This document shows, one piece after another, positions 44,418 to 52,931 of a DNA stretch of 64,000 nt. Numbering within the stretch: the first letter of the stretch is position 1; the number at the start of each line of letters is the position of its first letter. The notes under the pieces were generated by a model. That model ran no database searches. It saw only the letters and a program-made list of their open reading frames with translations, and was not told where the DNA came from. Position numbers and translations under genes: made by a program. This stretch comes from Bacillota bacterium (lineage in GTDB: Bacteria; Bacillota; UBA4882; UBA8346): the NCBI GenBank assembly GCA_023392595.1, contig JAEVYU010000061.1, positions 97,868 to 161,867 on the forward strand, written 5' to 3'.

Positions 44418-45038
44418 TCAACTTCCCTCCATCTTATTGGTTATCACCGGAAGATGAAGGCTATAAATAATCGCCACCAGTCGAATGATAAATGTTACCG
44501 CAAAGCAGATATAAAGAGGATGAATTCCCGGAATCCAATCATGAGAATAATAAAAAACGAAAGCTCCACTAATAGAAGCTAGGGCATAGATTTCTTTTTG
44601 AAACACCAAAGGGATTTCATTGGCGCAAATATCGCGGATAATCCCTCCGCCCACTCCCGTTAATAAACCAAAAGTTGCCACAATTTGGGGTTGCATCATT
44701 TTGTGTTGCAAAGCCATATTGGAGCCAAGAGCCGTAAAAGCACCCAATCCGAGAGCATCAAATAATAATATGATATTACCTAAATAAGAAAACTTTCGAT
44801 GAAACAATATGGTCACAATAGCGGCAATGATGCTGATGTTAATATAGATCGGGTGGCGTAAAGCATTGGGAGGGTAATCGCCAATAAACACATCGCGGAT
44901 AAGGCCTCCTCCAATTGCAGTCACGATGGCCAAAACAACAATCCCAAAGTAATCAAGCTGTTTTTTACATCCCAAAAGCGCCCCGGAAACAGCGAAAGCA
45001 GCTGTTCCGGCATATTCAAAAAAATTAATGAACAGCAT
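44418..45038 (-). CDS. trimeric intracellular cation channel (UPF0126/TRIC) family protein
   Basis: 206 residues with seven hydrophobic helices in two repeats. Each repeat carries the hallmark GGG-x-IRD: TAIGGGLIRDVFIGDYPP in the first, TGVGGGIIRDICANEIPL in the second. Bacterial members conduct monovalent cations across the inner membrane in trimers. It is monocistronic; neither neighbour suggests a special role. ATG 45038 has AAGGAT upstream. Confidence 0.92.
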   Translation of the reverse strand: MLFINFFEYAGTAAFAVSGALLGCKKQLDYFGIVVLAIVTAIGGGLIRDVFIGDYPPNALRHPIYINISIIAAIVTILFHRKFSYLGNIILLFDALGLGAFTALGSNMALQHKMMQPQIVATFGLLTGVGGGIIRDICANEIPLVFQKEIYALASISGAFVFYYSHDWIPGIHPLYICFAVTFIIRLVAIIYSLHLPVITNKMEGS

Positions 45039-45282
45039 ATTTGTTAAAGGATCCTTCTATAGTTTTAGTAAATTCCTAAATACAGTAACAATTGCAGCAG
45101 ATTGTAAAACTTTATTTTCCTATGATAATATATCATTTCCCTATCCTAACGTCAATTTTGTTTAAAATTTTAATCCCTGAAAAAATGAGGCCATTGCGGT
45201 TCCTTCGAAATTTAAAACACGGACCCGATTTTCCCCCTCGCCATTCCATCCGGAATATGGTATCTTAATCTATGGGAGATTC

Positions 45283-45311
45283 TTGACACGAACGCAAGTT
45301 CGGTATAGGAT
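45283..45311 (+). promoter_or_regulatory. promoter of the topoisomerase pair with embedded LexA (SOS) box
   Basis: TTGACA (45283-45288), a 17-base spacer and TAGGAT (45306-45311). The spacer holds CGAACGCAAGTTCG (45289-45302), a perfect match to the Bacillus LexA/DinR consensus CGAAC-N4-GTTCG. Binding there would block RNA polymerase, so the operon should be induced by DNA damage. A mini-ORF with ribosome site (ATG 45328, codons MDWV, TAA 45342) lies in the leader before ATG 45414. Confidence 0.75.
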
Positions 45312-45413
45312 AAAAAAGGAAAATATTATGGATTGGGTTTAAATTTCTGGCCATCGAAGAATTGATATCTGAATATAGTTCTGTCTCAAGTTCAACTAAA
45401 GGAGTTTTTCCAG

Positions 45414-47393
45414 ATGCCGACACCTAAAAATAATGCCATCTACGATAACAGCAGTATTTCATCCCTGAAAGGAGCCGATAGGGTTCGCCTTAGGCCGGGA
45501 GTTATCTTTGGTTCGGATGGTATTGAAGGTTGTGAACACTCATTTTTTGAAATCCTCTCCAATGCCATAGATGAAGCCCGGGAAGGATATGGGGATATCA
45601 TTGAAGTCATCCGTCATGACGATGATTCAATTACAGTCGTCGACCGGGGCCGCGGCATTCCGCTAGACTTCAATCCAAAAGAAAACCGTTTCAACTGGGA
45701 ATTGGTTTTTTGTGAGCTTTACGCCGGAGGCAAATACAAAAACAATAGCGGCGAAAACTACGAGTTCAGTTTGGGCCTTAACGGTCTAGGAAGTTGCGCC
45801 ACTCAATACAGTTCCGAATTCATGGATGTAACGGTATATCGTGATGGGTACAAATTTAGTCTTCATTTTGAAAAAGGAGAAAATATCGGCGGGCTGCAAA
45901 AGGAAAAAAACAAATACGAACACACCGGAACGATCATCCATTGGAAGCCCGATTTAGGGGTTTTTACCGACATCAAAATTCCCCAGGAATACTATCAAAC
46001 AACTCTCAAAAAGCAGGCAGTCGTCAATGCCGGCCTCTCGTTTAAGTTTCACGATAAAACGCTGAATGATACCCAGGAATATTGTTACCAAAACGGAATT
46101 ACCGACTACATCAAAGAAATCAATCAGGATAAAGGTTTCACCGAGATTCAGTCCTATGAAACCCAAACCCGGGGCCGTGATCGCGAGGACAAGCCCGAAT
46201 ACAAGGTTAAGTTGCAAGTCGGATTTTGTTTTAATAATGAAATCAACCTGCTCGAGTATTACCACAATTCAAGTTTTCTGGAATACGGCGGAGCTCCTGA
46301 TAAAGCAGTCAAAAACGCCTTCGTGTACGAAATCGATAAATGCCTGAAAACCAGAGGCAAATATAATAAAGATGAAGCCAAAATTACTTTCGCCGATATC
46401 CAGGACAGCTTAATTCTGGTCAGCAACTCATTTTCCACCGAAACCAGTTACGAAAACCAGACTAAAAAATCGATCACCAATAAATTCATCCAGGAAGCAC
46501 TGACCGAATTTCTTAAAGAACAACTGGAAATTTATTTTATCGAAAATAAAATCGATAGCGAAAAAATCCTAGAACAAATACTGATCAATAAGCGAAGCCG
46601 GGAAACGGCTGAAAAAACCCGGATTAATATTAAAAAGAAACTCACCGGCAGTGTCGATATTGCCAATCGGGTCAAAAAATTCGTCGATTGCCGGACTAAG
46701 GATATCAACAAACGTGAAATTTATATCGTGGAAGGCGATTCGGCCCTGGGATCATGTAAAATGGGACGCGATGCCGATTTTCAGGCCGTCATGCCGGTGC
46801 GGGGTAAAATTCTAAACTGCCTCAAGGCAGAGTATGACAGCATTTTCAAAAACGAAATCATTATTGATTTGTTGAAGGTGCTCGGCTGCGGCGTGGAGAT
46901 TAAATCCAAACACAATAAGGATCTCAACACCTTTGATTTAAATAATTTGCGTTGGAACAAAATTATCATTTGTACCGATGCCGATGTGGACGGTTTTCAA
47001 ATCCGCACTTTGATTTTGGCAATGCTTTACCGGTTGACGCCCACGCTGATTTCCACCGGCAAAGTCTATATTGCCGAGTCGCCGTTGTTTGAAATTGCCG
47101 TCAAAGATAAATCGTATTTTGCCTATAATGAAAAAGAAAAGCAGGCTATCCTTGCCAAGATTAACGGCAAACACAGCATCCAACGTTCTAAAGGGCTTGG
47201 CGAAAATGAGCCGGAAATGATGTGGCAAACCACGATGAACCCCGCCACCCGCCGGCTGATTCAAGTGCTGCCCGATGATGTGGAACGGACCGAGCAGGTT
47301 TTTGATCTGCTGCTTGGCGATAACCTGCAAGGCAGGAAAGACTTTATCGAGGAAAACGGCGATAAATATTTGGACATGCTGGATGTGAGTTAA
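45414..47393 (+). CDS. divergent type IIA topoisomerase B subunit (topoisomerase IV/ParE-like)
   Basis: 659 residues. The N-terminal GHKL ATPase has FFEILSNAIDEAREG and VVDRGRGIPLD. The ATP-lid glycines appear as LGLNGLGS, unlike the usual GLHGVG. A QTK-loop candidate is YENQTKKS. The C-terminal Toprim domain holds E440 in IVEGDSALGS, QAVMPVRGKILNCLKAEYD and D522-A-D-V-D526. GyrB normally has EGDSAGGSA and DVDGAHIRTL; here they read EGDSALGSC and DVDGFQIRTL. The long B-family insertion of proteobacterial GyrB is absent. It is followed by its A subunit. The divergence suggests a second, specialised enzyme beside normal gyrase. Confidence 0.88.
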   Translation: MPTPKNNAIYDNSSISSLKGADRVRLRPGVIFGSDGIEGCEHSFFEILSNAIDEAREGYGDIIEVIRHDDDSITVVDRGRGIPLDFNPKENRFNWELVFCELYAGGKYKNNSGENYEFSLGLNGLGSCATQYSSEFMDVTVYRDGYKFSLHFEKGENIGGLQKEKNKYEHTGTIIHWKPDLGVFTDIKIPQEYYQTTLKKQAVVNAGLSFKFHDKTLNDTQEYCYQNGITDYIKEINQDKGFTEIQSYETQTRGRDREDKPEYKVKLQVGFCFNNEINLLEYYHNSSFLEYGGAPDKAVKNAFVYEIDKCLKTRGKYNKDEAKITFADIQDSLILVSNSFSTETSYENQTKKSITNKFIQEALTEFLKEQLEIYFIENKIDSEKILEQILINKRSRETAEKTRINIKKKLTGSVDIANRVKKFVDCRTKDINKREIYIVEGDSALGSCKMGRDADFQAVMPVRGKILNCLKAEYDSIFKNEIIIDLLKVLGCGVEIKSKHNKDLNTFDLNNLRWNKIIICTDADVDGFQIRTLILAMLYRLTPTLISTGKVYIAESPLFEIAVKDKSYFAYNEKEKQAILAKINGKHSIQRSKGLGENEPEMMWQTTMNPATRRLIQVLPDDVERTEQVFDLLLGDNLQGRKDFIEENGDKYLDMLDVS

Positions 47394-47535
47394 AAGAATA
47401 GTTATTTGTTGAACTGGCAGTATCCAAGAAAATACGAAAATAATTATTTTTAAATATCCTATTGTCAATCAAGAGTATGCAATTTTAACCGAAATATCAG
47501 TAACCAATAACTAATTACCGATCGGAGGCCTTTTT

Positions 47536-49728
47536 TTGGCAACTTCTAATATGGTCGAACAAAAGATTATCGATACCCTGGAACAAAACTATATGCCGTA
47601 TGCCATGAGCGTCATCGTTTCCCGGGCCATTCCGGAAATTGATGGTTTTAAGCCCTCCCACCGCAAAATGCTTTATACCATGTACAAGATGGGCTTGCTT
47701 ACCGGAGGGCGGACCAAGTCCGCCAATATTGTCGGGCAGACCATGAAACTCAATCCCCATGGAGATATGGCCATCTATGAAACCATGGTCCGTTTGACCC
47801 GGGGTTACGATGCGTTGCTTCACCCTTTCATCGATTCCAAGGGGAATTTCGGTAAACAATATTCCCGAGACATGCATTTTGCCGCCCCCCGGTACACCGA
47901 GGCTAAACTGGACAAGCTTTGCGAAGAAATCTTCAAGGATTTGGACAAGGATACGGTTGACTTTATTGATAATTACGATGGCACTCTCAAAGAACCCACC
48001 CTGCTGCCGACGACTTTCCCAAATATTCTAGTCAATTCCAATCAGGGTATCGCTGTGGGTATGGCCAGCAATATTTGCAGCTTTAATTTACGGGAGGTTT
48101 GTGATGCCGCTGCCCAATACTTGAAAAATCCCGATGTGGACTTAACCAAGTATCTGAAGGCTCCGGATCTGGCTTCCGGCGGGCAGTTAATCTTTAACGA
48201 ACGGGATATCCGGGAGATTTACGAAACCGGCCGCGGCAGTTTCAAACTAAGGGCTAAGTACCGTTATGACGCGGAAAATAATTGTCTGGAAATCTATGAG
48301 ATTCCTTTCAATACAACTTCGGAAGCCATTATCGACGCAGCCATCGAATTGGTAAAAAGCGGAAAAATAAAGGAAATCAGCGATGTCCGGGATGAAACCG
48401 ATTTAAACGGGCTCAAAGTAACCTTTGATCTTCGGAAAAACGCCGATCCCGAAGCCTTAATGAACAAACTGTTTAAGTTGACGCCCCTCCAGGAGTCTTT
48501 TAACTGTAATTTTAATGTTCTCATTCATGGCAGACCCAAAGTTCTCGGTGTGCGAGAGATGTTGAGTGAATGGACCGAATTTCGGATCCAGTGCATTAAA
48601 CGGCAGACTGCCTTTGACATTCAGAAAAGGTCCGAAAAGCTCCATTTATTGGAAGGCTTAAATAAAATATTGCTCGATATCGACAAAGCAATCCGGATCG
48701 TTCGCCAGACTGAACTGGAAAGCGCCGTAGTTCCTAATCTCATGCAAGGCTTTTCCATTGATCAGGCCCAGGCGGAATTCATCGCTGAAATCAAACTTCG
48801 CAACCTGAATAAGGAATACATTTTAAACCGGGTGGCGGAAATCGCCGGGCTTCAAAAAGAAATCGCTGCTCTCCAGGATTTGAGAAGTCATGAGGAAAAA
48901 ATCAAGAATTTAATTTGTCATGAGTTGGCGGAAATCGCCAAAAAATTCGGCAAACCCCGCCGCACCGAAATTATTGGCGAAGAACATATTACCCAGGTCA
49001 CAGTGGAGCATTTGATCGAAGATTACAATCTGAAGATTTTCCTAACGGAACAAAACTATCTCAAAAAAGTCGCTCTGACCTCCCTGCGGGCCAATCCTGA
49101 ACAAAAATTAAAAGAGGATGATCGGATCATTCAAGAAGTAGAAACCCATAATAAGGCCGACTTACTCCTCTTCTCCAATAAACAATCGGTTTATAAACTT
49201 AAGATCTACGACATCACCGACAGCAAAGCCAGCAGCCTTGGTGAATATCTTACCAACTTGCTGGAACTGGAAAGTGATGAAAAAATTATTTACTTGGTGG
49301 CAACCGATGATTACCACGGCAATTTACTTTTTGCTTTTGAAAACGGTAAGATTGCCAAGGTCGAAGTTGCAGGATATGCCACCAAAACTAATCGCCGGAG
49401 ACTGGCCAATGCGTATTCGGATCTCTCGCCCCTCGTGAAGATGATGTTTTTGGAACAGGAGCTGGATTTCGTCGCTTACAGCAGCATTAATAAAGTTTTA
49501 CTCTTTAACAGCGCGGCTATCAACGCCAAAACAACCCGGGACGCCCAGGGAGTCCAGGTACTCGCCTCCAAAAAAGGCAGCCGGATGATTGCCCTGAAAC
49601 CCCTCTCCGAGGTGAGCTTTTTGGATCCCGATTATTACCGGACGAAAAATATTCCGGCTATCGGTTGTTATTTGAAAGACGAAGACAAACAAATTAAACA
49701 GGCGGCGTTAGGACTGGAAGTACCTTGA
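47536..49728 (+). CDS. divergent type IIA topoisomerase A subunit (topoisomerase IV/ParC-like)
   Basis: 730 residues. TTG start at 47536, behind CGGAGG. The breakage-reunion domain is clear: YAMSVIVSRAIPEIDGFKPSHRKMLYTM, NPHGDMAIYETMVRL and the catalytic AAPRYTEAKL with Y120. Canonical enzymes read YHPHGD and QRRIL; here NPHGD and HRKML. A coiled-coil tower follows (about 330-450). The C-terminal part (about 500-730) keeps only a few beta-blade-like units and lacks the GyrA box QRRGGKG, so decatenation or relaxation is more likely than supercoiling. Together with the upstream B subunit it forms a heterotetramer. Confidence 0.88.
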   Translation: MATSNMVEQKIIDTLEQNYMPYAMSVIVSRAIPEIDGFKPSHRKMLYTMYKMGLLTGGRTKSANIVGQTMKLNPHGDMAIYETMVRLTRGYDALLHPFIDSKGNFGKQYSRDMHFAAPRYTEAKLDKLCEEIFKDLDKDTVDFIDNYDGTLKEPTLLPTTFPNILVNSNQGIAVGMASNICSFNLREVCDAAAQYLKNPDVDLTKYLKAPDLASGGQLIFNERDIREIYETGRGSFKLRAKYRYDAENNCLEIYEIPFNTTSEAIIDAAIELVKSGKIKEISDVRDETDLNGLKVTFDLRKNADPEALMNKLFKLTPLQESFNCNFNVLIHGRPKVLGVREMLSEWTEFRIQCIKRQTAFDIQKRSEKLHLLEGLNKILLDIDKAIRIVRQTELESAVVPNLMQGFSIDQAQAEFIAEIKLRNLNKEYILNRVAEIAGLQKEIAALQDLRSHEEKIKNLICHELAEIAKKFGKPRRTEIIGEEHITQVTVEHLIEDYNLKIFLTEQNYLKKVALTSLRANPEQKLKEDDRIIQEVETHNKADLLLFSNKQSVYKLKIYDITDSKASSLGEYLTNLLELESDEKIIYLVATDDYHGNLLFAFENGKIAKVEVAGYATKTNRRRLANAYSDLSPLVKMMFLEQELDFVAYSSINKVLLFNSAAINAKTTRDAQGVQVLASKKGSRMIALKPLSEVSFLDPDYYRTKNIPAIGCYLKDEDKQIKQAALGLEVP

Positions 49729-49954
49729 AAGAAGGTTAAGCCAAAGCACCGAGAGATAGTCTATCAACCCTTTGACTAACCTATTTCTCACCTTGTGTCA
49801 CCGTTCTCTCCGGTTATTTCAGATAGAGGGTCTTATCGGGGCTGAGGCTAAAATACATTCCCGGAGATAAGCTTAGTAGCTCCTTCGGGAAAGTCCGCAG
49901 CCATTGGACGGTCGAGTTGGATCCATGGGCATTCACTATTATCACGATTGTTCC

Positions 49955-50165
49955 CGCCACAGCCCTCCAGTATCCAATAAATCCTGTCCATCAGTCTCCA
50001 ACTGTATATCAACTCATCTAGCTTTTAAATTGATCTTCTTACTGTCCATTCAATAACTTCTCATCTTCCGGCTAATTTAGCGGTAATTAATTTTAGCCTG
50101 ATCGGCATATCTTCCAATTCTTCACAAATCTCTTTTTTTAAATCCAATCCAAAAAAATGTCTTAT
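49955..50165 (-). pseudogene. decayed third copy of the small protein family
   Basis: On the minus strand the translated string ICEELEDMPIRL-LITAKLAG, stop, then KLDELIYSWRLMDRIYW, matches the DPEYKELGERP-LLELAAAKL and RRDELIYSAALMDG blocks of the genes at 754-1080 and 1269-1574. Several in-frame stops (after AGR and before KLDEL) show it is dead. It sits in the otherwise empty stretch 49729-50236. That a remnant lies almost 49 kb from the tandem pair hints at dispersal by some mobile or repeat process. Confidence 0.6.
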
Positions 50166-50236
50166 TTTGAAAGAAATAATTATAACATTACGTTATACCA
50201 AATGAATCACAGGTCCACTTTTCGGAGGTATCTGTT

Positions 50237-50833
50237 TTGAGTTTAAATGTTCAAAATGAATCTGAATATATTACCCGGGCTCAAAATGGTGATAAACAAG
50301 CTTTTGGAGATCTGGCTCTTTTCTACAGGAAGAATATTTGTGGGTTGGCCTATCGTATCATCGGCGATCTTCAGGAAGCAGAAGACATTACTCAAAATGT
50401 TTTTATCCGGGCCTTTTTAGCTCTCCCTAAATTCACCCCCAATCATGACGGTTCCTTGAAAGCCTGGTTATTAACCATTACCTCCCGTTTGTGTTTGGAT
50501 TATCTGCGCCGGTATAAAAGAAATCCTATCTATCTGGAAAGTATTCCTGATGACACGCTCCATCAAGCCGGAGGTAATAAAAATGTCACCGACATCGTTA
50601 TCGACTCCGAAGAAAAAAAGGCATTATGCGAGGCGCTGCTCCGGTTGCCACCCAACTACCGGATGGCGATCGCCCTCAAATATATTGAAGAACTTGATTA
50701 TCAAGAGATATCCCAGGTTATGAAAATTCCTCTTGGAACTGTTGGTACCTGGATACGGCGTGGCCTGGTTGAACTAAGAAACGATCTTAACCGGAAAGGG
50801 GATGAAAACCGTGCAAAACTGGCGGCCCGATGA
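50237..50833 (+). CDS. ECF-type RNA polymerase sigma factor
   Basis: 198 residues. TTG start at 50237, seven bases after CGGAGGT. Sigma region 2 has YRIIGDLQEAEDITQNVFIRAFLAL and a DYLRRYKRN block. Region 4 has LPPNYRMAIALKYIEELDYQEISQVMKIPLGTVGTWIRRGLVELR, the helix-turn-helix for -35 recognition. No extra C-terminal domain is present. The next gene overlaps by 32 bases and probably encodes its membrane anti-sigma. Downstream genes encode membrane and envelope-stress-like proteins. Confidence 0.92.
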   Translation: MSLNVQNESEYITRAQNGDKQAFGDLALFYRKNICGLAYRIIGDLQEAEDITQNVFIRAFLALPKFTPNHDGSLKAWLLTITSRLCLDYLRRYKRNPIYLESIPDDTLHQAGGNKNVTDIVIDSEEKKALCEALLRLPPNYRMAIALKYIEELDYQEISQVMKIPLGTVGTWIRRGLVELRNDLNRKGDENRAKLAAR

Positions 50834-51176
50834 AGATTTGGAAACAAAAATTAATGCCCTGCTTAAATTTGATCCTTTGAATGAAATATCATCCGATAGT
50901 GAATTCATTCAACAGCTGAATCAAAAACTGTTGTTGTTGGAACAACCTCAGCCAGATCAGTTATTTTGTCGAATCTGGTTCAATGGAATCTGTAATGGTC
51001 TTGCTGCAGCCGCATTGGGGGTAATTATCTTTATAAGTCTGCAAGTTTTACCATCCCTACTTATGGAAGCATCACTTACGGGTACAGAATTGATTCATTC
51101 AAAGATCGTCGGCGCCACCTTGAATCAAAATATCTTATGGAAAAAATTCATCATGGATCTTCAACAATTAAAATAA
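50802..51176 (+). CDS. membrane-anchored anti-sigma candidate
   Basis: 124 residues. Its 5' end overlaps the sigma gene, so it is translationally coupled. ATG 50802 or GTG 50811 are both possible starts. A polar N-terminal part (about 1-55, rich in Glu, Asn and Gln) is followed by one membrane helix (GLAAAALGVIIFISLQVLPSL), then a short outside tail. It has no His-x3-Cys-x2-Cys zinc motif. The arrangement fits an anti-sigma factor, but I see no family motif. It could be another small regulatory membrane protein. Confidence 0.6.
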   Translation: MKTVQNWRPDEDLETKINALLKFDPLNEISSDSEFIQQLNQKLLLLEQPQPDQLFCRIWFNGICNGLAAAALGVIIFISLQVLPSLLMEASLTGTELIHSKIVGATLNQNILWKKFIMDLQQLK

Positions 51177-51199
51177 ATACTTCGATAAGGAGAAAAATC

Positions 51200-51721
51200 A
51201 TGAATGAGTATCGCAAAAAGCATCCTTTAATCAGCGCATCCCTTTCCTTTATCTTTCCGGGTGCGGGACAACTTTATAATGAAGAATACGGCAAGGGATT
51301 AATCTTAATTACTGTCGCAATTGCCTCCATTATTAGCATCGTATATAGCGGTATTTCAATGGGTAATGAGATGATGAGTGGTTCAAACCTTCCTCCAACA
51401 ATGCTTATTATGCAAATCATTACCTCAGCCCTGATTTACTTTGGCCTCTGGCTTTATAGCATCATTGACGGTGCAATTGGCGCACAGCGGGTCTCCAACC
51501 AAACTTCTACAGAGGCGCAAAATCCAATATCCAAACCTCAGACCAAAGAAGCCGCAATAGCTTTAGGCGCCGTCCTGATAGTCATCGGCCTGTTGGGTAT
51601 TCTCAACTTGCTCGGCTTAAAACTACATTTATTAATTAAATACGGCTGGCCGGTGGCACTCATTTTGATTGGGGGCTATTTACTGGCCAGATCCACCGGC
51701 TTATTGAAGGGAGATCGTTAA
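51200..51721 (+). CDS. TM2-like multi-pass membrane protein
   Basis: 173 residues from ATG 51200, behind AAGGAG. The N-terminus has KKHPLISASLSFIFPGAGQLYNEEYGKGL, the glycine/tyrosine start of TM2-like/DUF5683 membrane proteins. Two further helices follow (about 25-45 and 70-95). The last third (IALGAVLIVIGLLGILNLLG, ending WPVALILIGGYLLARST) resembles the membrane part of LiaI/LiaF-type stress proteins. The gene is followed at once by a LiaF/DUF4097-type gene, so the two probably act together at the membrane. Confidence 0.7.
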   Translation: MNEYRKKHPLISASLSFIFPGAGQLYNEEYGKGLILITVAIASIISIVYSGISMGNEMMSGSNLPPTMLIMQIITSALIYFGLWLYSIIDGAIGAQRVSNQTSTEAQNPISKPQTKEAAIALGAVLIVIGLLGILNLLGLKLHLLIKYGWPVALILIGGYLLARSTGLLKGDR

Positions 51722-52912
51722 ATGAAACGCCATATTAGTCTGTCGGGAATCGTTTTAGGTCTATATCTTATAGGGCTCGGGGTTTGTTATGTTTTTCAGC
51801 AAACGCTAGGTCTACAAATCATCGGTTTTGGGTTGCGATTGTATCCATTTTTGATTATTTTACTCGGTCTCGATTTTATTTTGACCAATACCGAACGGAC
51901 CTCTTCATCCTTCACCAAGCCGAGTCCATTGGTGGTTACCTTGCTTATTCTCTTCACGATTATCGGAGCATTCGGTAATTCATGCTTTCACAGTTCACAA
52001 TTTGACTTCCCAAGATTCAGGCATTTCGATCATTGGGAAAAAGGGTGGTTTGATCGGGATCAAGGGCCTCAAATCATCGTAAATAAGGATTTTAAAATTC
52101 CGACCGGAATCAAAACTATCAAAATCACGAATCAATCGGGTGACATCCGGATCAATAGTTCTAACAACGGTACAATATCGGCAGAAGCCCAAATCAGGGT
52201 GAAATTTCGCCGAAAATCCTTTTCAAAAAATGATTTTAACTTCATTGGGGATGTTCAAGGAGATACATTTTTAATAAGATTAGATTTCCCTTGGAGATCT
52301 GGCCGTTTTAATCGCTATTTTAATTCCGATATTGTCTTGAATATCCCCGAGGGACTATCCGTATCCATTGAAAACACCGCTGGCGATGTCGAAGTAGCCA
52401 CAATTGCAGGAAATCTGGATGTTGAAACAAAATCCGGAAACGTCCAAATTCAAAGCGTCGACAGAAACCTGAAATTAGCCACTTTGTTTGGAAATGTGAC
52501 TGTCGGGAATATAACAGGGAATACCGAAATCACTACCAAAGCCGGAGAAATCAATATAAAGAAAGTCAAAGGCAATGCCCGTATTGAAAGTATATCCGGC
52601 AATGTAACCCTGACGGAATGCGAAGGTCCGGTCCATATCGAACTTAAATCCGGCAATTTGGATATCAATCTTGCTAAAATAAGCGATGATTGCTACCTTG
52701 ATCTTAAGTCGGGCAATATACAATTAGGGTTGCCATCCGCCGCCCAGTTTTCCATCGATGCTCAAAGCCTGTCGGGAAATATCAATTCCGACTTTGAAGT
52801 AATGATTGAAAGAAATTTTGCACGGGCAACCTCCAGGGGAAATGTCAATGGCGGCGGCCCGTTGGTAAAAGTCCGGAATATTAGCGGCAATATTGAACTA
52901 CGAAATTATTGA
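51722..52912 (+). CDS. LiaF/DUF4097-like membrane protein with beta-solenoid of SGN repeats
   Basis: 396 residues. ATG 51722 directly follows the previous stop codon. Three membrane helices (about 5-85) precede a soluble part (about 115-396). This contains about nine short turns with the motif SGN or AGD/GN (NQSGDIRI, TAGDVEV, KSGNVQI, ISGNVTL, KSGNLDI, KSGNIQL, LSGNINS, ISGNIEL), the ladder of a right-handed beta-helix as in DUF4097. In Gram-positive bacteria similar proteins form part of envelope-stress signalling modules. It is the last gene of the ECF operon. Confidence 0.78.
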   Translation: MKRHISLSGIVLGLYLIGLGVCYVFQQTLGLQIIGFGLRLYPFLIILLGLDFILTNTERTSSSFTKPSPLVVTLLILFTIIGAFGNSCFHSSQFDFPRFRHFDHWEKGWFDRDQGPQIIVNKDFKIPTGIKTIKITNQSGDIRINSSNNGTISAEAQIRVKFRRKSFSKNDFNFIGDVQGDTFLIRLDFPWRSGRFNRYFNSDIVLNIPEGLSVSIENTAGDVEVATIAGNLDVETKSGNVQIQSVDRNLKLATLFGNVTVGNITGNTEITTKAGEINIKKVKGNARIESISGNVTLTECEGPVHIELKSGNLDINLAKISDDCYLDLKSGNIQLGLPSAAQFSIDAQSLSGNINSDFEVMIERNFARATSRGNVNGGGPLVKVRNISGNIELRNY

Positions 52913-52931
52913 GTACGACTATCCATGCGGT

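Noticed and set aside
47515..47877. 120-residue minus-strand protein opposite the topoisomerase A gene
   Set aside because: Antisense shadow of a clearly coding frame with better codon pattern.
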